From: Bifidobacterium sp.
GTDB taxonomy: Bacteria > Actinomycetota > Actinomycetes > Actinomycetales > Bifidobacteriaceae
NCBI RefSeq assembly: GCF_022647885.1
Contig: NZ_JALCLM010000001.1
Span: 744,001 to 808,000 of the forward strand
Direction of reading: 5' to 3'
Length of the DNA stretch: 64,000 bases
Part shown: one piece after another, positions 56,261 to 64,000 of the stretch
Layout of the letters: each line of letters opens with the position of its first letter
Numbering within the stretch: position 1 is the first letter of the stretch
Translations under genes and position numbers: made by a program
Notes under the pieces: generated by a model
Told to the model about the DNA's origin: nothing
Databases searched by the model: none
The model's input: only the letters and a program-made list of their open reading frames with translations

Positions 56261-57598
56261 ATGACAGATACTCTCAAGGCTCTAGATCAAGAGACGTTGA
56301 CCGAGTTGGATGCACAATTCGCATCGAAATCAGCCAATAGAGTGGCAATGAATGCAGTAACTGCTGCGGGCATAGATGAAGTATCACGTAACTATGATCG
56401 TTCGCGACTGTTGCAGCGCAGATTCTCGGTAACGGTTGACAATGGTGAAGTAACCTCTCAGGAGCGCTCTGGCCGCTGCTGGCTGTTCAGCTCGCTGAAT
56501 GTTGCTCGTTTTATTGCTAAGCGTGCGCTGAATCTCAAAGAGTTTGAGTTTTCCCAGAACTATGCGATGTATTTTGACAAGTTGGAGCGCGTCAATTATT
56601 TCGTACAGGATGTTGCCGCATTAATTCGTCAGGGAGAGGCCAGCGATTCACGGCTGATTCAGCATCTGTTGCAGGACGTTATGGGTGATGGTGGTCAGTG
56701 GACGATGGCCATGAACGTTTATACCAAGTACGGTGCAGTGCCAAAGGATTTGTTCCCTGAAACTGCCTCGTCAAAAAATACTACTGAAATGAATCATCAG
56801 CTTAGAGCGCTGCTGCATCAGGCAGTTGCACACATGTATGCTGATGGCGCAGATATAGAACAGATCATCAAAGATACCGTTGAAGCTGGCCATCGTATGC
56901 TGACCATTCATCTTGGCACTCCTCCCACCAGCTTTGACTGGGAGTGGACTGATGCTGATGGCGAGTTCCACAGAGATGGTGAGATTACGCCACAGGAGTT
57001 CTGGCATAAGTATGTGAACGCAGGTCTTGAAGACTATGTTTGCCTAGTTGATGATCCTCGTGCTGAGCATCCAAAGGGACATAAAATCGGCATTGAGCAT
57101 TTAGGTAATGTTGTTGGTGGCTCACCAACCGAATATCTGAATGTTCCTGGCCAATTCATGAAGGATTGTGCGCGCAAGATTCTCAGCGAAGAGGGCATTC
57201 CGGTGTGGTTCGGAGCTGACTGCCATCCGATGATGGATCGCAAGAATGGCGCTTGGGCGACCGATTTGTTTGAATATGGTCGCGTGTATGACGTTGACTT
57301 CGATCTAGATAAAGAGCAACGTGTGCGCTTTGCTGATTCAGCAATGAACCATGCTATGGCTTTTGTCGGAGTGGATGTTGCAGAAGATGGCACCAGCACT
57401 CGTCGTTGGCGTGTCGAGAACTCTTGGGGATGCAAGATAGCTGACAAGGGATATTTCACCATGGATGATCCTTGGTTCAGCGAGTTTGTTTATGAGGTTG
57501 CTATACCAAAGTCAATGCTCCCAGAAGAATATCTCAAAGCCTTGCAAGAGCCAGCTATCAAGCTCCCTGCATGGGATCCCATGGGTGCTCTTGCATAA
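56261..57598 (+). CDS. pepC: Aminopeptidase C (bleomycin hydrolase family)
   Basis: A 445-residue cysteine peptidase of family C1B. The active site is complete: QERSGRCWLFSSLNVAR with the Cys, MNHAMAFVGVDV with the His and RVENSWGCKIADKGY with the Asn. ATG 56261 (MTDTLKALDQE) is chosen since AAGG lies upstream; ATG 56243 is in frame. Members form hexameric barrels in the cytoplasm and trim N-terminal residues from peptides. Bifidobacteria and lactobacilli use it in peptide nutrition. Confidence 0.94.
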   Translation: MTDTLKALDQETLTELDAQFASKSANRVAMNAVTAAGIDEVSRNYDRSRLLQRRFSVTVDNGEVTSQERSGRCWLFSSLNVARFIAKRALNLKEFEFSQNYAMYFDKLERVNYFVQDVAALIRQGEASDSRLIQHLLQDVMGDGGQWTMAMNVYTKYGAVPKDLFPETASSKNTTEMNHQLRALLHQAVAHMYADGADIEQIIKDTVEAGHRMLTIHLGTPPTSFDWEWTDADGEFHRDGEITPQEFWHKYVNAGLEDYVCLVDDPRAEHPKGHKIGIEHLGNVVGGSPTEYLNVPGQFMKDCARKILSEEGIPVWFGADCHPMMDRKNGAWATDLFEYGRVYDVDFDLDKEQRVRFADSAMNHAMAFVGVDVAEDGTSTRRWRVENSWGCKIADKGYFTMDDPWFSEFVYEVAIPKSMLPEEYLKALQEPAIKLPAWDPMGALA

Positions 57599-57648
57599 GC
57601 ACTGTCTGATAAGCAATGCCGCTCACTGTATATCGCATTGAGCATATG

Positions 57649-57684
57649 AGTGCTCGGAGATTCTATGTAGATTCTCCGAGCACT
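57649..57684 (+). terminator. Long hairpin after pepC
   Basis: AGTGCTCGGAGA (57649-57660) pairs exactly with TCTCCGAGCACT (57673-57684); the loop adds TCTA/TAGA. No T-tract follows. Likely the end of the pepC transcript or a processed structure. Confidence 0.5.
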
Positions 57685-57708
57685 GTGTTGAGAGCACTGT
57701 GTTGAGTG

Positions 57709-57756
57709 CACCGCCCTTAACAACGTTGAAATAATAGCTCGTTGTTAAGGGCGGTG
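57709..57756. repeat. Perfect 17-bp inverted repeat before the first DAHP synthase gene
   Basis: CACCGCCCTTAACAACG and its exact complement are separated by 14 bp. It is either a second terminator-like structure or an operator about 210 bp upstream of the aroG-like gene. The rest of 57,599-57,967 has no gene. Confidence 0.6.
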
Positions 57757-57967
57757 TAGTAATCATTAGCGTTGTGGAATTCATCGATATCTAGATTTCG
57801 ACATAAAAAGGCATGTGGAACTCATATCTACCAACACGGTTATGGACGGAGTGGATTCGCATCTGTACAGTATCCGCTATTGTGGGGAGTCGCAGTATGT
57901 CGACCGTAAACTCGAAAGGTTGAGGCCGAAACACTGAGGATAATGATTCGCTCTATGAGGAGATGTA

Positions 57968-59110
57968 ATGGCGGAGCTGCGTGGGCCCGACAGTTCGGAA
58001 GATATGAAACGTCGTCGTTTGGGCGATGAAGCGGTGTTCCCCGAGACGGTCGATGTGAACATCCGACAGCTCGACCCAATTCCTGCTCCTCGTTCATTTA
58101 TTAAAGAACTACCTCTGGGCGTCCAGCAGGCGAATCTAGTGTTGAAATCGCGTCAAGCTGTACGCGATGTGCTCAACGGTCAAGATGATCGTTTACTGGT
58201 CGTTGTGGGCCCATGTTCAATACATGATCCCAAAGCAGCAAAAGACTATGCTCAACGCTTGGCTGCAATTGCCAACAAACTTTCAGATCGTTTGGTCATA
58301 GTTATGCGGGTTTATTTTGAGAAACCTCGTACCACAGTCGGTTGGAAAGGCCTCATCAACGATCCTGATCTGGATGGAACGTACGACATACGCAAGGGAA
58401 TGTGGCTTGCGCGCAGAACTTTGCTCGATGTACTGACAGCAGGAGTCCCAGCGGCAACCGAATGGCTCGACCCGATTACCCCGCAATACCTTTCTGATGC
58501 GGTTAGTTGGGGAGCTATTGGCGCTCGCAACACCGAAAGTCAGGTGCATCGTGAATTAGCGAGCGGATTATCTATGCCCGTTGGATTCAAAAACTCTACT
58601 GACGGTAATATCAAGGCTGCGGCCGATTCGTGCTTTGCGGCGGCTTCTGAGCATCACTTTTTGTCTATTAACTTAGATGGACACGTTATCGCTGCCGAGA
58701 CACGAGGTAATCCGGATTGCCATCTGATTTTGCGTGGTTCATCGCATGGGCCAAATTATGATGCGGCATCAGTACGCGATGCGATTGAGGCTCTGGCACA
58801 TTCTCAGGCAAGTGGCCCGAGCTTGCATGGTTTGATTATTGATGCTGCACACGGTAACTCCGGGAAAGACGAGATGGTCGAAGCTGAGGTTGTTGAGCAG
58901 ATAGCGGCGAGATTGGCAGCAGGAGAGACTGGAATTTCAGGCATTATGATGGAGAGTTTCATCGAGTCAGGAAATCAGCCACCAGCTCCTTTAGAGCAAT
59001 TGGTATATGGTAAATCGGTGACTGATCCGTGTATTCCATGGGATCGCACAGAGGAACTGTTACACACATTGGCTGATGCCATGCACACCCGTCGTACTAA
59101 TATCCGCTAG
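57968..59110 (+). CDS. aroG: DAHP synthase, class I (first of two)
   Basis: A 380-residue 3-deoxy-7-phosphoheptulonate synthase. The landmarks are LLVVVGPCSIHDPKAAKDYA, MRVYFEKPRTTVGWKGLIND, GAIGARNTESQVHRELASGL, PVGFKNSTDGNIKAA, ILRGSSHGPNYD and IIDAAHGNSGKD. It condenses phosphoenolpyruvate and erythrose 4-phosphate, the first step of the shikimate pathway. GAGGAG precedes ATG 57968. This is the E. coli AroF/G/H-type (class I alpha) fold with feedback by aromatic amino acids expected; which one cannot be told. Confidence 0.93.
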   Translation: MAELRGPDSSEDMKRRRLGDEAVFPETVDVNIRQLDPIPAPRSFIKELPLGVQQANLVLKSRQAVRDVLNGQDDRLLVVVGPCSIHDPKAAKDYAQRLAAIANKLSDRLVIVMRVYFEKPRTTVGWKGLINDPDLDGTYDIRKGMWLARRTLLDVLTAGVPAATEWLDPITPQYLSDAVSWGAIGARNTESQVHRELASGLSMPVGFKNSTDGNIKAAADSCFAAASEHHFLSINLDGHVIAAETRGNPDCHLILRGSSHGPNYDAASVRDAIEALAHSQASGPSLHGLIIDAAHGNSGKDEMVEAEVVEQIAARLAAGETGISGIMMESFIESGNQPPAPLEQLVYGKSVTDPCIPWDRTEELLHTLADAMHTRRTNIR

Positions 59111-59267
59111 GGCAGGCCTGAGATTCCACATATGCGCGCGATGAAGGGCTTAAAGAATGCTCCTATCCCTAAGATGGTATGCGTAGAGTTCTCTGTTGCT
59201 TGTATGTCATGGTGAAAGATCGCACTATATCCGCATGGGTACTATAGGACGAGAAACGGAGGAGCTG

Positions 59268-60458
59268 ATGGACGCCAATCAAGCCAAAGATGAATCTGAA
59301 CAGCGTGATGCTGTGCGTAAAGCCATAGCAGCAGGGGAGAACCCTCTGTCAATAGATGGTGTCGCGCGTTGGGAGGATGAAGTTGGCATTGACCCCATCG
59401 TGAATCGTCGTGTGTTGGAGCTTGACCCCTTACCTACCCCAGCTCGTGTGCTCAGTGATTTGCCTTTGACGGCTTCGTCGCGTGACGTTGTGGCGTATTC
59501 GCGTGATGAGTTACGTGCGTGTTTGTATGGCCAAGATGACCGTCTATTGGTTATTGTCGGGCCGTGCTCGGTACACGATCCCCGAGCTGCATTAGATTAT
59601 GCTCAAAGATTGGCCCAACTCAAGCGTGAGTTGGAGGGTGAATTACTGATAATTATGCGTGTGTATTTCGAAAAACCGCGGACTACTGTTGGTTGGAAGG
59701 GTCTGATTAATGATCCTGATATTGACGGTAGCCACCATATTCGAAAAGGCTTGTTGCTAGCGCGAAAAATTCTCCTCGATGTATTGAGCACAGGTTTGCC
59801 TGCAGCCACTGAATTTCTGGAACCGACCTCACCACAATTTATATCTGATGCAATTACTTGGGGTGCGATTGGCGCTCGCAATACTGAGAGTCAAATTCAT
59901 CGACAGCTTGCCAGCGGATTATCTATGCCAGTGGGGTTCAAGAATGCTACTGACGGCAGTGTTAAAGCCGCAGTAGACGGCTGTTTCACAGCAGCACAGC
60001 AGCACACCTTCTTCGGTATAGATCACGAGGGACGGGCTGCCGCTGTTGAAACCTTGGGCAATCCTGATTGCCATGTGGTGTTGCGAGGCTCTTCACAAGG
60101 GCCGAATTATGATCAGGACTCGGTCAAATCCGCTATGCAGAGTGTGCGGCAAGAATTGCCCGAGAAGTCTGCAGCAGCGCATGGTCTAGTCATTGACGCT
60201 TCACACGGGAATTCTGGGAAAGATGAATTGCGCCAAATTCAAGTGGTGCGCAACATCGCTTCGAGAATCGCCGCAGGGGAAGAAGGAATAACCGGCTTGA
60301 TGATGGAAAGTTTCATCGAAGGTGGCAATCAACCTGCGGCACCATTAAAGCAATTGGTATATGGCAAATCCATCACGGATCGTTGTATTTCTTGGTCCGA
60401 TACCGAACTTCTGCTGCATGAACTGGCGAATGCAGTCAGCACTCGCAGGTGGAACTAA
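59268..60458 (+). CDS. aroF: DAHP synthase, class I (second of two)
   Basis: A 396-residue paralogue of the upstream gene with all the same active-site segments (LLVIVGPCSVHDPRAALDYA, RVYFEKPRTTVGWKGLINDP, PVGFKNATDGSVKAA, VLRGSSQGPNYD, IDASHGNSGKD). ATG 59268 follows GGAGGAG. The N-terminus carries about 30 extra residues (DANQAKDESEQRDAVRKAIA), the region where feedback regulation usually lies, so the two enzymes may answer to different amino acids. The two genes are 157 bp apart. The symbol denotes a class I paralogue, not a proven allosteric type. Confidence 0.9.
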   Translation: MDANQAKDESEQRDAVRKAIAAGENPLSIDGVARWEDEVGIDPIVNRRVLELDPLPTPARVLSDLPLTASSRDVVAYSRDELRACLYGQDDRLLVIVGPCSVHDPRAALDYAQRLAQLKRELEGELLIIMRVYFEKPRTTVGWKGLINDPDIDGSHHIRKGLLLARKILLDVLSTGLPAATEFLEPTSPQFISDAITWGAIGARNTESQIHRQLASGLSMPVGFKNATDGSVKAAVDGCFTAAQQHTFFGIDHEGRAAAVETLGNPDCHVVLRGSSQGPNYDQDSVKSAMQSVRQELPEKSAAAHGLVIDASHGNSGKDELRQIQVVRNIASRIAAGEEGITGLMMESFIEGGNQPAAPLKQLVYGKSITDRCISWSDTELLLHELANAVSTRRWN

Positions 60459-60476
60459 AGCTCGAACTTTGCTGGG

Positions 60477-60519
60477 CATGGTGTAGATAAACATGGTGTA
60501 GATAGCTACCGTGTAGATA
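60477..60519. repeat. Short direct repeats after the second DAHP synthase gene
   Basis: CATGGTGTAGATA at 60477-60489 and 60492-60504, and CGTGTAGATA at 60510-60519. They match the TGTGTAGAT units in front of pepC. Confidence 0.6.
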
Positions 60520-60633
60520 CGTGATGAACACTGTGCACATAAGCATACATACCAGAGAAATATTGACCCTTAACATGCCAATTAGCACAGTTAGTGTTCC
60601 TGTACTAGGGCACAAATATTGAAAGGCAATCCT

Positions 60634-61365
60634 ATGACCGACGAGCAGTATTCCGATGATTCCATGCCAACAGTGGCGATTATCGGAGCTTTGGATGAAG
60701 AAGTCGAGCTCATTGCACACTCACTTGACGGGGTGGAACATATGGCGCGCTCTAGTCAAGCTAGCCTTGACGTAGTGAGCGGGACTTTACGGAAAGATGA
60801 TGGAAGTAGCGTAAGAGTTGTGGCGACGGTCGGCGGTATGGGTACGGTGAATGCAGCAGCAACCTCGCAGCATTTGATTGATGTGTATGCCCCTGATGCG
60901 CTCATATTCTCTGGTATCGCAGGTAATTTGAATCCAGCACTGCACATCAATGATGTGGTATTAGGTGGGACGCTGCGATACTTAGATTCTGATATGCGTC
61001 TTATAGGGCAATTCGCTCCTCAAACGGAAGAATTCCACTCGGATGAGCATTTGCTCGATGTGGCGGACCACGCGCTCTCACAGATGGACATCAAGCACAT
61101 CGTAGGAATTATCGCCTCCGGTGACTATTTCGTAGATACTGTTGAAAAAACACAACAAGTAATTCGTGAGACAGGTGCCGACGCCGTAGAGATGGAGGGT
61201 GCAGCAGTGGCTCATGTGGCAGCGCGTAATCACGTTCCTGCTTTAGTTATTCGAGCACTCAGTGACAATGCTGATACTGATTACGAGGTGTTCAAGGAAT
61301 TCGACATTAGCGAATATGCCAATACTGCAGCACGCCTAGTTATACGTATTCTCGCTCAGCTCTAA
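60634..61365 (+). CDS. mtnN: 5'-methylthioadenosine/S-adenosylhomocysteine nucleosidase
   Basis: A 243-residue phosphorylase-fold protein. ATG 60634 has GAAAGG upstream. VAIIGALDEEVELI opens the fold with the catalytic-site Glu; VVATVGGMGTVNAAATSQ and FSGIAGNLNPALHINDVVL form the ribose pocket; GADAVEMEGAAVAHVA holds the Met-Glu pair that binds ribose and RALSDNAD has the catalytic Asp. It cuts methylthioadenosine and S-adenosylhomocysteine to adenine and thioribose or homocysteine, part of methionine recycling and of the AI-2 path with LuxS. Confidence 0.93.
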   Translation: MTDEQYSDDSMPTVAIIGALDEEVELIAHSLDGVEHMARSSQASLDVVSGTLRKDDGSSVRVVATVGGMGTVNAAATSQHLIDVYAPDALIFSGIAGNLNPALHINDVVLGGTLRYLDSDMRLIGQFAPQTEEFHSDEHLLDVADHALSQMDIKHIVGIIASGDYFVDTVEKTQQVIRETGADAVEMEGAAVAHVAARNHVPALVIRALSDNADTDYEVFKEFDISEYANTAARLVIRILAQL

Positions 61366-61394
61366 GCTCTAGACTACTGATTTCATGATTTTCA

Positions 61395-61458
61395 GAGTGT
61401 GCATATGCAGATGAGGGACTTTGACTGTTTGACGCCAAACATCGCATATCGCACACTC
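61395..61458. repeat. 64-bp palindromic element (family 2, copy 2)
   Basis: GAGTGTGCATATGC and GCATATCGCACACTC are complementary except for one extra base. Arms start and end like the element at 46245-46312. Confidence 0.5.
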
Positions 61459-61482
61459 GAGTGTGACGACAAATCACAGAGT

Positions 61483-61511
61483 TTGCGCAAGTGCGATATA
61501 GCGTGTATAGT
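61483..61511 (+). promoter_or_regulatory. Probable promoter of rplJ-rplL
   Basis: TTGCGC (61483-61488) and TATAGT (61506-61511) are 17 bp apart, a good sigma-70-type (HrdB-like) promoter at the right distance for the leader that follows. Confidence 0.65.
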
Positions 61512-61514
61512 CGC

Positions 61515-61735
61515 CACCTGTAAACCACAGACCGTTGGTCGGAACTTTTTTGGTTCACGAAGTTTGGTTCGCCAAGCCATCGCAGGTTGAGATTAATTGC
61601 CCTTAGGGCGTTCGTGGTGCGAAAGCACAAAACGAACAGAGATTGATGCTCCGCTTGCGTGCGGGGCTTTTTTATTGCCTCGACGAGTGCTTATTAACTT
61701 CGTGCAAATCATATAAGTATGTATTGAATCTGATT
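61515..61735 (+). ncRNA. L10 leader (autoregulatory mRNA leader of rplJ-rplL)
   Basis: The about 240-nt untranslated leader has the features of L10(L12)4-binding leaders: an accessory stem beginning near CGCCACCTGTAAACC and GGTTCGCC...GCAGG segments, a stem AACG...CGTT around 61610-61635 with GTGCGAAAGCAC, and a terminator-like hairpin. The L10-L12 complex binds such leaders and stops its own synthesis. Exact pairing was not computed. No gene lies in 61,366-61,760. Confidence 0.65.
61648..61673 (+). terminator. Attenuator in the rplJ leader
   Basis: GCTCCGC (61648-61654) and GCGGGGC (61661-61667, one G-T pair) form a stem followed by six T, about 90 bp before the rplJ start. It could stop transcription when L10 is in excess. 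Confidence 0.7.
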
Positions 61736-61760
61736 GACGGCCGTTTTAGGAAGGAACGCC

Positions 61761-62282
61761 ATGAAAAGGCCCGAAAAGGAAGAGGTGGTTGCAGAGCTTA
61801 CGGGTAAATTCCGCGAAGCCGATGCAATCCTGCTCACCGAGTACCGCGGGCTCAGTGTCCCGCAGATCGCAGACCTGCGTGACAAACTAGGCCGCGATAC
61901 TTCCTATGCCGTGGCGAAGAACACGCTTGCGCGCATTGCAGCCAAGGAGGCTGGTGTAGACGGACTCGACGAATTACTCGCCGGACCCACCGCCATCACC
62001 TTCGTTAAGGGCGATTACGTCCAGGCCGCAAAAACGCTGCGTGACTTCAACAAGGCAAACAAACAGCTCGTCGTCAAGGGCGGTTTCGCAGATGGAACCA
62101 TCTATGACGCTGAGGGTGTAACCAAGCTTGCGGATCTTGAATCCCGCGAGGTTCTGCTTTCCAAGATGGCTGGCGCGCTCAAGGGCACGATGGCCAAAGC
62201 CGCATTCGCATTCGTCGCACTGCCTACCAAGGCTGTTCGCACAATCGATGCACTGCGCGAGAAGCAAGAGCAGGCTGCCTGA
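61761..62282 (+). CDS. rplJ: 50S ribosomal protein L10
   Basis: A 173-residue protein of normal length. MKRPEKEEVVAELTGKFREA, ILLTEYRGLSVPQIADLRDK and SYAVAKNTLARIAAKEAG are typical of L10, and the helical end binds L12 dimers. ATG 61761 follows AGGAAGG. It anchors the ribosomal stalk and is the autogenous regulator of this operon. Confidence 0.97.
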   Translation: MKRPEKEEVVAELTGKFREADAILLTEYRGLSVPQIADLRDKLGRDTSYAVAKNTLARIAAKEAGVDGLDELLAGPTAITFVKGDYVQAAKTLRDFNKANKQLVVKGGFADGTIYDAEGVTKLADLESREVLLSKMAGALKGTMAKAAFAFVALPTKAVRTIDALREKQEQAA

Positions 62283-62392
62283 TAATTCCCACGGTGTATG
62301 CCGTAGGTTTGGCCGTCTCGCTGGTAACGACAATAAGATGTGGCGATTACACACCGCAAGGTGAGTAATCGTATGAATGAAAGGAAGCCATA

Positions 62393-62773
62393 ATGGCTAA
62401 GCTCTCTGCTGATGAACTCCTTGATGCGTTCAAGGAAATGACCCTGGTTGAGCTCTCTGACTTCGTCAAGAAGTTTGAGGACGAATTTGACGTCGAAGCT
62501 GCTGCTCCTGTAGCTGCTGTCGCCGCTGCTCCTGGCGCTGCTGCTGCCGTTGAAGAAGAGAAGGATGAGTTCGATGTCATCCTGTCTTCCGTCGGTGACA
62601 AGAAGATCCAGGTAATCAAGGCCGTCCGCGCCCTGACCAACCTCGGTCTTGCTGAGGCCAAGGGTCTCGTTGATGCAGCTCCTAAGGCTGTTCTTGAGAA
62701 GGCCAAGAAGGAAGATGCCGACAAGGCTAAGGCTGCTCTCGAAGAAGCCGGCGCAACTGTCGAACTCAAGTAG
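62393..62773 (+). CDS. rplL: 50S ribosomal protein L7/L12
   Basis: A 126-residue protein. N-terminal dimer domain ([20 protein letters not shown]), an Ala/Val-rich hinge (residues 38-52) and the globular C-domain ([40 protein letters not shown]). It forms the flexible stalk that recruits translation GTPases. Separated from rplJ by 110 bp with a weakly paired spacer; AAAGGAAG upstream. A terminator follows. Confidence 0.98.
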   Translation: MAKLSADELLDAFKEMTLVELSDFVKKFEDEFDVEAAAPVAAVAAAPGAAAAVEEEKDEFDVILSSVGDKKIQVIKAVRALTNLGLAEAKGLVDAAPKAVLEKAKKEDADKAKAALEEAGATVELK

Positions 62774-62786
62774 TTTCAACTACTCT

Positions 62787-62840
62787 AAACCCCGCATATA
62801 CTCACTCTTCCTTGCGAATGGTGAATGTATGCGGGGTTTT
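62787..62840 (+). terminator. rplJ-rplL operon terminator
   Basis: AAACCCCGCATA (62787-62798) pairs with TATGCGGGGTTT (62828-62839) across a 29-nt loop and runs into TTTT. Confidence 0.75.
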
Positions 62841-62897
62841 GGCATTCATATGCACAGTTTGAGAGCTGACGATGTCAATATATGTCGATGTTTGTCG

Positions 62898-63009
62898 TTT
62901 GTGTAGGGATTCTTCACGAGATCATGGTGTATCTGATTTGTAGAATGGCGGAATCATGCCGTTCTTGCCGCTGAGAGATGCAGTATCACCAGACAAATCC
63001 CTACACAAA
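62898..63009. repeat. MITE-like element, copy 3
   Basis: TTTGTGTAGGGATT (62898-62911) and AATCCCTACACAAA (62996-63009) are exact complements. The centre has ATGGCGGAATCATGCCG. It lies between rplL and the FHA gene. Apart from it and the terminator, 62,774-63,231 shows no gene. Confidence 0.75.
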
Positions 63010-63231
63010 TGCAACTTAGGTATGTTTTCAGTCTCGAAATCCTTCAAATTTGCCATACAGCAGCTATTTCACGGCTAGCGAAGCCGTTCTCAGCGGTAAT
63101 ACGGTGAAACTAGGGTCAAGAATTCAATGATTATGGGAGAATGCCGCCCATATCCCTCACAATCAAGAGTTTTCATGACACAATGACAGGTAGTGTGGAG
63201 TCTTGGACATCTTTCAGGGAGGACGACAGCA

Positions 63232-64000
63232 GTGAGTGGTGAGCAGCGACCGTCGCAGCAATGGATCGTCAAAGTCAGCGGTGCCGAGGAAATCCGTGTA
63301 TCGCCTGGCCAGAGTATTGAAATCGGTAGAAAGCCGATGCGCCCCATTGCGGCAGATAATGTTCGACGTCTGGATGTTCCAGATAATAGTAAATCGATGT
63401 CAAAACGTCATGCCCTGTTTCAGGTGACGGTTTCAGGCTCGGCAACACTTCGTGACTTAGGATCCACGAATGGTTCCTATATCATTCGTAACGACGGTGG
63501 ACTCATTCGTGTTCCAGTAGACACAGACTTTTTGCTGCCGCGCTCACCTATGCGATTCCAATTTGGTGATGTCCCGGTCGATTTTGTCAAAGTCGATGTG
63601 ACGGTTGAGCAACGCCCACCTGTAGACGTTTCTGATCTCTTTACCTATGCCACATCTGACGTGGTCCAAGAACCGGACGCAGCTGATATGTCTGTTGATG
63701 ACATTCTCGATCTGCGTGCTGGTGAACCGACAAGTGCTTTTGACGCTAGTAGTGTGCGTAGCAGAATTCATGCACTGCATGATCAGGCACTTCGGGACCA
63801 GCGAGACTATGGCAATAGCGATAGTGATGCTTCTCTTCCCGATAACAGCATTCAAACCGGCCTCAACACGCCACAAGAGGGAGCCATTCAATTCCCGAGT
63901 AGCGAGGCAAGTAATACCCAGACGTCAGGCACTGGTGACGAAGGTGAGAGCACCAGAGTTATTAGTCTTTCTCCCAAAGATGCTCAACGTGCTCTCTCCA
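63232..64000 (+). CDS. FHA-domain protein (3' end outside window)
   Basis: GTG 63232 follows AGGGAGGA; the frame stays open to the edge, giving 256 residues so far. Residues about 22-95 form a forkhead-associated domain: SIEIGRKPMRPI with Gly-Arg, NSKSMSKRHALF with Ser and His, then LRDLGSTNGSYI. Such domains bind phosphothreonine. The following 150 residues are acidic and disordered, with a short VDDILDLRAGEPTSAFDA segment. In Actinobacteria such proteins work with Ser/Thr kinases in cell-envelope control. No kinase gene lies within the window. Confidence 0.85.
   Translation, partial: MSGEQRPSQQWIVKVSGAEEIRVSPGQSIEIGRKPMRPIAADNVRRLDVPDNSKSMSKRHALFQVTVSGSATLRDLGSTNGSYIIRNDGGLIRVPVDTDFLLPRSPMRFQFGDVPVDFVKVDVTVEQRPPVDVSDLFTYATSDVVQEPDAADMSVDDILDLRAGEPTSAFDASSVRSRIHALHDQALRDQRDYGNSDSDASLPDNSIQTGLNTPQEGAIQFPSSEASNTQTSGTGDEGESTRVISLSPKDAQRALS

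Overview
The window joins the right part of a siphovirus prophage (about 1 to 36,400) to chromosomal genes of a host that looks like a Bifidobacteriaceae actinobacterium (36,400 to 64,000). The host assignment is an inference from gene content and order (rpsO then pnp with an Arg/Asp-rich tail, lemA, a Scy/DivIVA-like coiled-coil protein, pepC, two DAHP synthases, rplJ-rplL behind an L10-type leader), frequent GTG starts and moderate GC content. The left edge cuts a phage antirepressor gene and the right edge cuts an FHA-domain gene.

Prophage layout. Positions 1-9,021 hold a tightly overlapping early operon: antirepressor, RecT-like annealing protein, SSB, two PD-(D/E)XK-type nucleases, several small zinc-ribbon proteins, a frameshifted methyltransferase and a replication initiator whose linker DNA looks like an iteron origin. 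Positions 9,022-10,653 are a mosaic patch with a truncated tRNA-like element. Packaging and head genes run from an HNH gene at 10,660 to the tail terminator at 20,107; a free-standing homing endonuclease sits just before the terminase. The tail module (20,182-30,088) has a major tail protein, a tail assembly chaperone with a clear -1 slippery heptamer, a 993-residue tape measure protein, and two tail proteins each carrying an SGNH/GDSL hydrolase domain. An antisense moron and an antisense membrane acyltransferase interrupt this operon. The lysis region has a lipoprotein, a secreted GH25 endolysin and a holin. Past the late terminator, three leftward genes form the most interesting module: a 177-residue protein of unknown fold, an XRE-family antitoxin-like protein and a SecB-like chaperone, the layout of toxin-antitoxin-chaperone (TAC) anti-phage systems. 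The prophage ends at the 3' half of a tRNA-Gly(TCC), taken as attR; integrase and attL lie outside the window to the left.

Host region. A TetR-MFS pair diverges from an amidinotransferase-fold hydrolase, and two operators of identical architecture mark the TetR target. Then come an M50B-type peptidase, two membrane proteins, rpsO, pnp, lemA with a DUF2207 membrane protein, an aldo/keto reductase, a nicotinamidase fused to a YfiH/laccase-domain protein, ispD, a pyroglutamyl-peptidase homologue lacking its catalytic His, the coiled-coil polarity protein, pepC, two tandem DAHP synthases, an MTA/SAH nucleosidase, rplJ-rplL and the FHA protein. Intergenic DNA carries at least three copies of a ~115-bp element with TGTGTAGGG-type inverted ends, two copies of a shorter palindrome and several short tandem repeats.

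How parts may work together (inference): the tail SGNH domains probably strip acyl groups from a surface polysaccharide, while the prophage acyltransferase could re-modify that polysaccharide in the lysogen. Together with the lipoprotein and the TAC-like module this suggests layered superinfection immunity.
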